A stretch of 64,000 nucleotides of DNA from JACVRW01 sp963813495 (GTDB lineage Bacteria; Actinomycetota; Thermoleophilia; Solirubrobacterales; Thermoleophilaceae), in contig CAWEZC010000011.1 of NCBI GenBank assembly GCA_963813495.1, positions 591,542-655,541 on the forward strand, in the 5' to 3' direction. Below, piece after piece: positions 25,750 to 33,640 of the stretch (the stretch's first letter is position 1; each line of letters begins with the position of its first letter). Under the pieces are notes generated by a model. It worked only from the letters and a program-made list of their open reading frames with translations. It ran no database searches and was not told the origin of the DNA. A program made the translations under genes and the position numbers.

Positions 25750-28560
25750 GTGCAGCTGGTCGGCCGCGAGAAGGAGCTCGCCGCCGCGGAGCGTGCCGTG
25801 AGGGACGCCCAGGAGGGCTCCAACAGGGCCCTCGGCGTGCTAGGCGAGGCTGGAATCGGCAAGAGTGCTCTGTTGATCGCGGTTCGTGATCGCGCGCGGG
25901 AGGCGGGCATGCTGGTGCTCGAAGGACGCGGCGCCGAGCACGAGCAGGACGTGCCCTTCGGGGTGGTGGTGGACGCGCTCGACGATCACGTGGCGACCCT
26001 TCATCCCCGGCGGGTGGAATCGCTCGGGCCGGACCTGGGAGCGGTGCTGCCGGCGGCGGCCGCGCACGCGTCGGTGCCGCCCGCGAGCGAGGCGAGCGCA
26101 GCCGAGCGCTTCCGCTACCACCGCGCGCTGAGAGCACTGCTCGAGATGCTCGCCCGCGAGCGCCCGGTGGCACTGCTGCTCGACGACCTGCATTGGGCCG
26201 ACGACGCCTCGGTCGAGCTGGTGCTCCACCTGCTGCGCCGTCCGCCGCGCGGGCCGCACCTGCTGGCCTTCGCCCTGCGCCCGATCGATCCCGCGCCCCG
26301 GCTGCTGGACGCCGCTCGCGCTGCGCCTGCGTGGAGCCATCTGCATCTCGAGCCGATCGGCCACGCAGCCTCGCTGGCCCTGCTCGAAGAGCTGCCCGAT
26401 CCCGCCCTGCGCGAGAAGGTGGCGCGCGAGGCCGAGGGCAACCCGCTGTTCCTGCAGGAGCTGGCGCGGGCGGCCCGCCAGCCCGAGGGCGAGCTGCCGC
26501 CCACCCTGAGGGCCGCCGTGCAGCTCGAGGTGGGAGCGCTGCCGCGCGCCACCCGGATGCTGCTGGACGGCGCCGCCGTGGCCGGCGACCGCTTCGACCC
26601 CGAGCTCGCCGCGGAGGCCGGCGGGCTGCTCCCCAGCGACGCCCTGGTTCTGCTCGACCGCCTCGTGGCCGCCGATCTCGTGCGCTCAACCGGCGACGGC
26701 CGGGCCTTTCGCTTTCGCCATCCGCTGGTGCGGCGGGCGGTGTACGACGACGCCCCGCCCGCATGGCGGCTGGCCGCTCACGAGCGGGCGGCGGGGGCAC
26801 TCGAACGGCGCGGGGCGGCGCCGGCGCTGCGCGCGTACCACATCGAACAGTCCGCCAAGCCCGGCGACGAGGACGCGATCGCGCTGCTCTCGGAGGCCGC
26901 CTCGTCCGCCACCGACACCTCGCCGGTCACGGCGGCCCGCTGGTACGCCGCCGCCGAGCGGTTGCTGCCCGACGGCGGGCCGATCAGCCATGCGATGCTG
27001 CTGGCCCCGATGGCGCTCGCGCTGGCGAGCGCCGGTCGCCTCGACGAGAGCCACGCCGCGCTCGTTCGGGTGCTCGACCTGCTGCCGCCGCAGCCCACCC
27101 CGCAGAGACTCGCGATCGTGGCGGCGTGTGCCGGCCTCGAGGGCGTCCTCGGCCGTCACGCCGATGCTCGGCGCCGTCTGCTGTCGGCGCTGGCGGACGC
27201 CCCGCCCGAGGGCCGGCCCGCGCTCGCGCTCGAGATGGCGGTGGGCGCGTTCTGGCGCGGCGACTCGTCCGACATGCGCGAGTGGGCGGACCGCGCCGTC
27301 GCCGAGGCCGCCGATGACCCCATGATGGTGGCCAGCGCGGGCGGCCTCGCCGCGCTCGGCGCCCTCTGGCAGGGTGATCCTGAGAGCTCCTTCGCGACTC
27401 TCGATCGCTCGGCGAAGCTGTTCCGGGAGGCCGACGACGATGCCGTCGCCGCGCGGCTCGACGTCGCCCGCAATCTCGGGATCATGGAGATGCACGCGGA
27501 GCGCTTCGCCGACGCCGAGGCCACCGGGGCCCGGGCCGCCGACATCGCACGCCACACGCGCCAGGGTCACGCGCTCGTGCCGCTGTTGATCGTGCGGGCG
27601 ATGGCGCTGGTGAATCTGCTCGATCTGGAGGGAGCGCTGCGCGAGGGCGAGGCTGCCGAGGAGGGCGCCCGCCTGCAGGGTGTGCCTCACCTGCTGCAGT
27701 ACGCGCTCTGGGAGAAGGCACTCGTACACCACTTCCGGGGTGAGGCGCTCGAGGCCGAGCGGGCGGGCGACGAGTTCAGGGAGCTGCTGCCGAACCTCGA
27801 GCCGAGCGACCTGACGCGCACCGGCAGCTGCAGCGTCGCGGCCCTGGGCGCGGCTGAGGATCCCGAGCGCTGCATCGCCGAGATGCACCAGGCGGCCGGC
27901 TCGCGGATCGAGGACGCCAATCCCACCTGGAGTACCTGGCTGTTGCTAGTGCTCACGCGCGCCGGTGTCGCGGCCGGGCGCCTCGACGACGCCGAGGGCT
28001 GGGCTCAGCGGGCGGCCGATCACGCCGCCGCCCTGCGCCTGCCGGTCGGCGGAGTACGCGGCGCCTGCGCCCGCGCGGAGGTGCTTCTGGCCCGTGACGA
28101 GGCGCAGGCGGCGGTGGAGCTGGCGCTGGAAGCCGTCGCGACGGCCGACCGGGTGGGCGCGCCGCGCGACGCCGCGGAGGCGCGCCTGCTCGCGGGCCGC
28201 ACCCTGGTGGCCGCCGGCCGGCGGCCGCAGGCCCTCGAAATGCTTCAGCGCGCGGCCGCCGACGCCGCGCAGGGATCCGCCTTCCAGATCCGGGACGGCG
28301 CCGGCGCGGAGCTACGTACCCTCGGCGTGCGCCTGCCCACCGCCGGCCGCCGCGGCGCTCCGGGCGCCAACGGTGAATCGGCGCTCAGCAAGCGCGAGCG
28401 CGAGATCGCCGACCTGGTGGCCGAGGGACGCTCGAACAAGCAGGTGGCCGCGGCGCTCTTCCTGAGCGACCGCACGGTCGAGTACCACCTGTCGGCCGTC
28501 TACAAGAAGCTCGGGGTGCGCTCGCGCACGCAGCTGGCGGCCACGCTGGGCCGCGACTGA
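25750..28560 (+). CDS. Large ATP-binding LuxR-family (LAL-type) transcriptional regulator
   Basis: This 936-residue protein has an N-terminal AAA/STAND-type ATPase (VGREKELAAAERAV; Walker A GEAGIGKSAL; Walker B LLLDDLHWADDAS), a long helical TPR-like middle (about residues 380-850), and a C-terminal LuxR helix-turn-helix (ALSKREREIADLVAEGRSNKQVAAALFLSDRTVEYHLSAVYKKLGVRSRTQLAATL). LAL regulators such as MalT bind ATP and an inducer, then activate operons. The two GH31 glycosidases upstream are candidate targets, by proximity only. The gene ends in a hairpin shared with the convergent peroxidase gene. Confidence 0.92.
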   Translation: MQLVGREKELAAAERAVRDAQEGSNRALGVLGEAGIGKSALLIAVRDRAREAGMLVLEGRGAEHEQDVPFGVVVDALDDHVATLHPRRVESLGPDLGAVLPAAAAHASVPPASEASAAERFRYHRALRALLEMLARERPVALLLDDLHWADDASVELVLHLLRRPPRGPHLLAFALRPIDPAPRLLDAARAAPAWSHLHLEPIGHAASLALLEELPDPALREKVAREAEGNPLFLQELARAARQPEGELPPTLRAAVQLEVGALPRATRMLLDGAAVAGDRFDPELAAEAGGLLPSDALVLLDRLVAADLVRSTGDGRAFRFRHPLVRRAVYDDAPPAWRLAAHERAAGALERRGAAPALRAYHIEQSAKPGDEDAIALLSEAASSATDTSPVTAARWYAAAERLLPDGGPISHAMLLAPMALALASAGRLDESHAALVRVLDLLPPQPTPQRLAIVAACAGLEGVLGRHADARRRLLSALADAPPEGRPALALEMAVGAFWRGDSSDMREWADRAVAEAADDPMMVASAGGLAALGALWQGDPESSFATLDRSAKLFREADDDAVAARLDVARNLGIMEMHAERFADAEATGARAADIARHTRQGHALVPLLIVRAMALVNLLDLEGALREGEAAEEGARLQGVPHLLQYALWEKALVHHFRGEALEAERAGDEFRELLPNLEPSDLTRTGSCSVAALGAAEDPERCIAEMHQAAGSRIEDANPTWSTWLLLVLTRAGVAAGRLDDAEGWAQRAADHAAALRLPVGGVRGACARAEVLLARDEAQAAVELALEAVATADRVGAPRDAAEARLLAGRTLVAAGRRPQALEMLQRAAADAAQGSAFQIRDGAGAELRTLGVRLPTAGRRGAPGANGESALSKREREIADLVAEGRSNKQVAAALFLSDRTVEYHLSAVYKKLGVRSRTQLAATLGRD

Positions 28561-28576
28561 GGGGCGCTCGCTCACC

Positions 28577-28615
28577 GAGCCCGCTTCCGGCACTCCTGTG
28601 CCGCTTTACGGGCTC
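28577..28615. terminator. Hairpin terminator between the LuxR-type gene and the peroxidase gene
   Basis: An outer stem GAGCCCG/CGGGCTC and an inner stem GGCAC/GTGCC with a TCCT loop form a bulged hairpin between convergent genes. Confidence 0.5.
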
Positions 28616-28626
28616 ACCGTCGCCCA

Positions 28627-30021
28627 TCAGTTCTTCTGAGGTATCAGCATGTCCGTGAGCTCGAAGCGCTCCCCTCGAGCGGGCAGGGGCGGAACCCAGT
28701 CCGGGTCGAGCGCCCGGTACGAGGCCGGGTCGGCGTCCATGATGCCGATCAGCACTTCGGCCACGATCCGGCCGCCGACGGGCCCCAGCTGGTCGCCGTC
28801 GCCGCGCAAGTCCGCCTCGCGCAGGATGTAGAGCCAGAGAGGGGTCTCGGCGGACCATCCCGCCGGTCCCAGGCTGGTCTCGCTTGCACTGAGCGGCGTC
28901 TCGCCCATGGCGCGCGCGACGCTCTCCCCCGAAGGCAGGCCGTAGGCGTGCCCGCGCTGGAGGTCGCGCCCCGCGAGCGAGCGGTAGGCCTCGACCTCCA
29001 CCTCGCCCGTGATCGCCTGGGGCAACGCGATCAGGGAGGGGACGAGCTTGCCGTCGATCCGCTTCGCGCGCTGGGCCGGAGGCCGGCCCGGCACGTCGAA
29101 CAGCCGCTCCCACTCGATCGCGCGCGCCTCGGGCACGGGCCGGAAGCCGAGCAGGTCGGGGAACAGGTGAAGGCGTCCGGAGCCCGAGTTCAGCTCGTAG
29201 TGCTCCCGCACCTGGCTGTGGCCGTAGCGGAAGGCGGCGTCGGCGAACTCGAGCGGGATGCGCGGCACGGGCCCCGGTGTGTAGTGGCGCGGCCCTTCGG
29301 CCAGGATCTCATCGACCAGTTCGCGGCCGACCAGACGAGGCAGATAGTCGTTGACGATCACCCACTGGTAGAGCCACGAGACCGTGCGCCGCGCTTCGTC
29401 GAATACGTCCGGCTCGGGCACGGCCTTGCCGCGAAGGTGGTCGACCACGCAGTTGTGCCACCCGAGCATCGCCAGGTGGAGTTGCGAGACGAAGATGTGA
29501 ACGTCGTTGCGCGGGTCGCCGATCAGCGCGATGCCCTCGCGGTTGCGAGGCAGGTCGGCCTCCTCTCCCGAGTCGTTGACGCCGAGGAGGAGCTTGGCCG
29601 GGTCGTCGCGCCGGTAGAGGTACGGGTTGCCGACCGGCCCGTCTCCGTAGATGCATTCGAGGTCGGCCCGCGGCGTACGGAAGTTGGCGGTGTGCTCCCC
29701 GGCGGCATGATGGACCAGCGGGCTGCGGTCGGCGGTGATGTCATGAGCGATGAGCTGGCCGAAGTAGGGCCAGCCGGCAGCCGTCTCGGTCGCGTCGTCG
29801 GACGGGTCGCCGGCGTCACAGAGGCCGCCGGTGGCTCCCATTCCGTGCAGGAGCGCCTCGTCGCTTTCGATCGGAGGGAGCTCGGGGAAGAGACGCTCGT
29901 ACCTGTCTGCGGCGGGGGCCCCGTCGACGGGAGCGTCGACGGTGCGCGAAGGCGCGAGGCACTGGCCGCGGCCGACGCCGGGAGGGGCGCCGGGCGGCGG
30001 AGGCTGGGTCAGGGTCGCCAT
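28627..30021 (-). CDS. Animal-type haem peroxidase (peroxidase-cyclooxygenase superfamily)
   Basis: This 464-residue protein has GWPYFGQLIAHDITADRSPL with the distal His-Asp, LHLAMLGWHNCVVDHL, DEARRTVSWLYQWVIVNDYLPRLVG, and the proximal His in FADAAFRYGHSQVREHYEL; the C-terminal LPSGESVARAMGE and EADLRGDGDQLGPVGGRIVAEVLIGIM are also typical. No signal peptide is present, so it is probably cytoplasmic or released without Sec. Bacterial members oxidise halides or small organics, or oxygenate fatty acids; the substrate here is unknown. A TAACAT -10 box sits 6 nt before the ATG. Confidence 0.9.
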   Translation of the reverse strand: MATLTQPPPPGAPPGVGRGQCLAPSRTVDAPVDGAPAADRYERLFPELPPIESDEALLHGMGATGGLCDAGDPSDDATETAAGWPYFGQLIAHDITADRSPLVHHAAGEHTANFRTPRADLECIYGDGPVGNPYLYRRDDPAKLLLGVNDSGEEADLPRNREGIALIGDPRNDVHIFVSQLHLAMLGWHNCVVDHLRGKAVPEPDVFDEARRTVSWLYQWVIVNDYLPRLVGRELVDEILAEGPRHYTPGPVPRIPLEFADAAFRYGHSQVREHYELNSGSGRLHLFPDLLGFRPVPEARAIEWERLFDVPGRPPAQRAKRIDGKLVPSLIALPQAITGEVEVEAYRSLAGRDLQRGHAYGLPSGESVARAMGETPLSASETSLGPAGWSAETPLWLYILREADLRGDGDQLGPVGGRIVAEVLIGIMDADPASYRALDPDWVPPLPARGERFELTDMLIPQKN

Positions 30022-30027
30022 TGCCTG

Positions 30028-30033
30028 ATGTTA
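30028..30033 (-). promoter_or_regulatory. Putative -10 box of the peroxidase gene
   Basis: TAACAT on the minus strand ends 6 nt before the ATG at 30021, the exact spacing of a leaderless start. Confidence 0.45.
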
Positions 30034-30062
30034 GAGGGGAGCGAGCGCCGGCTCAGCAAGTC

Positions 30063-31382
30063 TCAGGGGCTGAACTCGCCCGAGCCACCACCTCCTCCAC
30101 CTCCGCTGCCTGTCCCGGATCCCGCCGGCGCGAAGCCGCCAGGTTCTGCCGGTGCCTGGGGCAGCGCTGCCGGAACCGGAGCCGGTGCTGAAGCCATGGC
30201 GGCGCCCGGCCCCGCGCCGGCGCCGCCGGGCGCGAACTCGGTGGCCGGATCGGGTGGCGGCGGTGGCGCGGGAGCCGGCGCCGGCTCGGGTGCCGGAGCG
30301 GACATGGGTTGCGGGGCCGGCTGGGCCACGGCGGGCTGCTCGGTGGGCGGCGCGGGCGCCGCGTTCACCGCGACCTCCTCCTTCACCGGCTCGGCTCTCA
30401 CCTCCGCAGCCGCTTCAGGACGCGGCGGCCCGGCATGCCCGGCGAGCTGGTCGATCGCGGTTCCACCGCCCGCGAAGGCCGCCGCTGAGGCGGCCACCGC
30501 GGCCAGCTTCTGGCCGGTTGCCAGCTCCGTGGCGACGTGGGCCCGCTCGCCCACCGAGGCGGCCCGCTGCTGGGCCATTCCCATGAACGAATCGAGCTTC
30601 TGCTGGAGGCCGGCGAGCGCCGACTCGGCGGCTCCCCGCAACCCGTCGCCCGAGCCGGCCGCCAGGGCGGCCGGCGGCGCCACGGCGGCCACGCGCGCCG
30701 GCGCAGCGCGAAACTCCCGCAGTCGCGCGCGGCAGCTGAGGCACGTCTTCAGATGCGGCCGCACCAGCGCGAGAGCCTCGGCGCCGGCCTCGCCGTCCGC
30801 CAGTGCGGACAGCTGCGGCATGAGCCGGTCACATTCGTCCCCGCCCTGGATCGACGCCACCCGGCGCAGGAAGGCCTGACGGCCCTCGACCAGCAGGCGG
30901 TTGACCTTCGTGTACGACCAGCCGGTGAGCTCACAGATCTCGCGGTAGCTGTAGCCCTCGGCCTTGAGCAGCAGGGCGCGGACTTCGTGCGGCTTGAGCT
31001 CGCGCAGCGCCTCGGCACCCTGGCTGAGGCGCTCGAGCCGCTCGGCCTGGTCGTGGGTCACCGCCGGCGCGGTGGGACGGTCGCTCAGGTGACCGTCGTC
31101 GGTGACCGGCGAGTGGCGGTCGCGTTGGCGGCGCAGAGCGAAGGCCTCGTGCTTGACCACCGTCTTGAGCCAGGGGACGAGCTCGTCCTCGCGCGTGGTG
31201 GGCGCCTTGGTGAGCAGGATCTCGAGTCCGCGCTGGTAGGCGTCCTCCGCGTCCTCCGGGGTCGCCGCGTAGCGCCGTGCCGTCGCCATTATCTGCCCAC
31301 CGTGACGCGCGAGCAGGCCGAGCGCCGCCTGGTCCAGCTCACCCCGAACGGGCCGTCTCTGCCGCTCCAACATGGGCACCAC
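30063..31382 (-). CDS. Sigma-70-family factor fused to a zinc-binding anti-sigma-like domain and Pro/Ala-rich tail
   Basis: This 439-residue protein starts at GTG 31382 (ATG 31373 possible). Residues about 15-180 form an ECF-like sigma factor (region 2 ARRYAATPEDAEDAYQRGLEILL and LKTVVKHEAFALRRQRD; region 4 LKPHEVRALLLKAEGYSYREICELTGWSYTKVNRLLVEGRQAFLRR). Next comes a ZAS-type zinc motif, CDRLMPQLSALADGEAGAEA...RPHLKTCLSCRARL (HxxxCxxC), normally found on separate anti-sigma factors. A weakly hydrophobic Ala-rich segment (KLAAVAASAAAFAGGGTAI) precedes a long Pro/Ala/Gly tail ending in a glycine run. This suggests a self-inhibiting, redox- or metal-sensitive sigma factor. Whether the Ala-rich segment spans the membrane is uncertain. 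Confidence 0.85.
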   Translation of the reverse strand: MVPMLERQRRPVRGELDQAALGLLARHGGQIMATARRYAATPEDAEDAYQRGLEILLTKAPTTREDELVPWLKTVVKHEAFALRRQRDRHSPVTDDGHLSDRPTAPAVTHDQAERLERLSQGAEALRELKPHEVRALLLKAEGYSYREICELTGWSYTKVNRLLVEGRQAFLRRVASIQGGDECDRLMPQLSALADGEAGAEALALVRPHLKTCLSCRARLREFRAAPARVAAVAPPAALAAGSGDGLRGAAESALAGLQQKLDSFMGMAQQRAASVGERAHVATELATGQKLAAVAASAAAFAGGGTAIDQLAGHAGPPRPEAAAEVRAEPVKEEVAVNAAPAPPTEQPAVAQPAPQPMSAPAPEPAPAPAPPPPPDPATEFAPGGAGAGPGAAMASAPAPVPAALPQAPAEPGGFAPAGSGTGSGGGGGGGSGEFSP

Positions 31383-31560
31383 GTTCAGGACGGATCATTC
31401 TGCGATTCGCCCCCCTGCGCGCAACGCGGTTTCGCAAAGTGCGGGAAATTCGGCGGCGCCCCCGGCCGAGCTCGGCGAGTCGGCCTCTACCTCGGCGCAG
31501 GGCCTGCTCCGCGGCGGGGGCGTCGGCGGCGCAAGCGTCGCCGACGCCCACCCGCCAAGG
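31383..31560. other. Gap between the sigma-fusion gene and the protease gene
   Basis: This 178-bp stretch contains no supported gene. It holds the hairpin described below and presumably the promoter of the sigma-fusion gene, which is not clearly recognisable. Confidence 0.4.
31518..31549 (-). terminator. Strong hairpin terminator after the trypsin-like protease gene
   Basis: GGGCGTCGGCG and CGCCGACGCCC form a perfect 11-bp stem, extended inward by three more pairs (one G-T) to a CAAG tetraloop. It lies 11 bases after the protease stop on the minus strand. There is no T-tract, so it would act as a hairpin-only terminator. Confidence 0.65.
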
Positions 31561-32368
31561 TCAGTCGTCGATGAACGACTGGATGAACGACAGTGCGTCT
31601 GGAGTATCGACCCGGGCTGTCCAGTCCGTCGAACGGCAGTACCTATCGCCGTGAGAGGTCACCGAAACGACGGTGTCAGTCTCTCCGGCTCCAGCGCCCA
31701 GGAAGTGCGGGCCACCGGAGTCGCCGTTGCAGGTGCCGCCGTCGCCCGTGGCGGGGTTCATGGATAGCTTGAGCCAGCCGTCACTCAGTAGGGAGGCTGT
31801 CTGCACCGCGTAGCGACGCACGCCGTCGCGCAGAGAGCGAACTTGGGCCCTTGGTCTTATCGCCGCGCGCCAAGCCGTAGCCGACGGTCGTGAAAGGCGA
31901 CGCCGTCAGGTCGGTCGTGTCGAGCAGACCTTCCGCCGGAAGGTCGGACTGACCCACGCCGGGATCGTCCTCGAGCACGATGACGGCTACGTCCACGCGC
32001 TTCGATGAATTGCCGTACTTGCCGTCGTACGACGGATGGGCGTGCCCTACGCCCATGACGAGGTCACTCTCGTCGAAGTTCGGGACGGGGTCGTCGAGCC
32101 CGAGGTCGGAGAGGAACGTGACGCCGAACTCGATACCCGGGACCGAAGAACAGGTCTGCGAAGTAATGCAGTGGGCAGCGGTGAGAAAGACCCGTTCGCT
32201 CACCATCGTTCCGCTGCACCACGGCACCAGACTGCCGTCGGCGAGCTTGACGACGATGCTGCCGACGTTCGGGTGCCGGTTCCCGTCGGGCTGTCCGAAG
32301 GTGATCGCCTGCGCAGGAGTCGTAGCAACGAGCGCTACGACCGCACTGACGACGAGCAGTCGCCGCAT
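31561..32368 (-). CDS. Secreted trypsin-like serine protease (one frameshift)
   Basis: ATG 32368 follows an AGAGGGG ribosome-binding site and begins a signal peptide (LLVVSAVVALVATTPAQA). The chymotrypsin-fold triad is complete: His in FLTAAHC, Asp in RVDVAVIVLE and Ser in CNGDSGGPHF. A one-base loss near 31845 breaks the frame; restoring it reads KTKGPKVRSLRDGVRRYAVQTAS. The mature protein is about 250 residues, S1-family size. It probably has no propeptide beyond a short ITFGQPDGNRHPN stretch. It is an extracellular endoprotease; the frameshift may be a sequencing error. Confidence 0.82.
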
Positions 32369-32573
32369 TGTGTTTCCCCTCTCGCTTGTAAAGGAGGGCG
32401 AGGCGGCTTCCATCCTCGGCGGTTCGAGGGTTCGAGTCAAGCGAGTGCGTCCGGATGCAGTCCCGGCTCCGCGCCCCCCGAGGCGGTCATGCCATTGGGG
32501 CGAGGATGCCAATAGTCGGAATCGTCACCGTCCTGAGCCAGCGCGGGCGCTTCGGCGGCGCTTCCCGAGCGAG

Positions 32574-33521
32574 CTAGGAGCGCACGGCGCGCCAGCCCTT
32601 GGACAGGAACAGCGGCACGTAGGCCTCCCCCACGAACAACCGGTCCTCCGCGCGTTCGATGCGCGGGTAGAGCTGGGGCGCGAGCAGCCTGTCGTCGCGG
32701 GCGCCGAGATCGAGCACCCAGCGGTCGGGCGGGGCGAGCCGGCCGAGGAAGCGCAGCTCGAACGGCGACAGCCGCAGTGGCTGGTCGCCGCCCCACAGTC
32801 CCAGGCCTTCGTCGCGGGCGCGCGCGACCGCGGCGCGCTCGTCGCGCAGCGGTTCCGGCCCGCGCGGGCGGGGAACGGCGTCGACCAGCGAGGGCTTGAC
32901 CCGGAAGGGGTCGACGTTGGGCCAGATGAAGTAGGGCTCGACCTGTCCGGCCACGAGCAGCCGTTCGTTGTAGGAAGGTGGCCGCGGCGCCCGCGGCTGG
33001 TCTCGGTTGAGGTAGCAGAGGAGCCTGCCGTATCCGTCGATCACCTCGCTGGCGAAGGCCATGAAGAAGCCGAACTCGTCGCGGGTCTGGCCGAGCTCCG
33101 CGAGGTCGGCCTCGACCTCGGCGCGCAGGGCCTGCTTCGCGGCGGCGGCGAAGCCCGCGTGGTTGGCCGCGGTGCCGTGTCCGATGCGCGGCTCGAGGTG
33201 CTCGCGCAGGCCCCGGCGCAGGCCCGCCACGGCGTCGAGGGGATCGCTGAGGAAGTCCTCCCAGCGTTGGTCGGTGAGCCGCACGAACGGCTCACCGGGC
33301 CGGCGGTCGATCGCCTCGGTGGCGTCCTCGGGCAGGGTCAGCGCAGTCTCGGGCGCGTCGACGCCGAGCAGGCGGACGCCGAAGTTGCCGTCCGCTTCCA
33401 CCGCCACGGTGTCCCCGTCGGAGACCTGCTGGCCTGGGCTGCCGCGCCCCTCCCCGCGGCGCCCCAGCCGCGCGAAGCCGATCGCGAATCCCTCGCTTGT
33501 CTTGCGGATAGCCTTGGCCAC
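32574..33521 (-). CDS. Staphylococcal nuclease-like (SNase-fold) protein with a large insert
   Basis: This 315-residue protein begins with the SNase motif VSDGDTVAVEADGNFGVRLLGVDAPE. It later has DGYGRLLCYLNRD, YNERLLVAGQVEPYF and ARARDEGLGLWGG, which match the second half of the SNase fold (RLLGxV..., NxxLVxxG.A, A...A..GLW). Between them lies a helical insertion of about 100 residues (WEDFLSDPLDAVAGLRRGLREHL...LRAEVEADLAELGQTRDEFGFF). SNase domains cut nucleic acids with Ca2+. The Arg of GYGRLL is present, but activity with such an insert is uncertain. No signal peptide. It is divergent from the sugar-transferase gene. Confidence 0.7.
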   Translation of the reverse strand: MAKAIRKTSEGFAIGFARLGRRGEGRGSPGQQVSDGDTVAVEADGNFGVRLLGVDAPETALTLPEDATEAIDRRPGEPFVRLTDQRWEDFLSDPLDAVAGLRRGLREHLEPRIGHGTAANHAGFAAAAKQALRAEVEADLAELGQTRDEFGFFMAFASEVIDGYGRLLCYLNRDQPRAPRPPSYNERLLVAGQVEPYFIWPNVDPFRVKPSLVDAVPRPRGPEPLRDERAAVARARDEGLGLWGGDQPLRLSPFELRFLGRLAPPDRWVLDLGARDDRLLAPQLYPRIERAEDRLFVGEAYVPLFLSKGWRAVRS

Positions 33522-33591
33522 GTGCGTTCCCCACTCCCCTTTCGGGCCGGATGCCTGCCCGGAAATTGTGAAGGCTGCCTCCCACGCCGGT

Positions 33592-33597
33592 ACATTG
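33592..33597 (+). promoter_or_regulatory. Possible -10 box at the head of the polysaccharide locus
   Basis: TACATT lies 43 nt before the GTG at 33641, with TTGTGA at 33567-33572 as a -35 candidate (19-nt spacer, longer than ideal). Confidence 0.3.
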
Positions 33598-33640
33598 GCC
33601 CCGCGCGGCTGTTCTACTTCCAGCCACGGGAACGAGCCTT

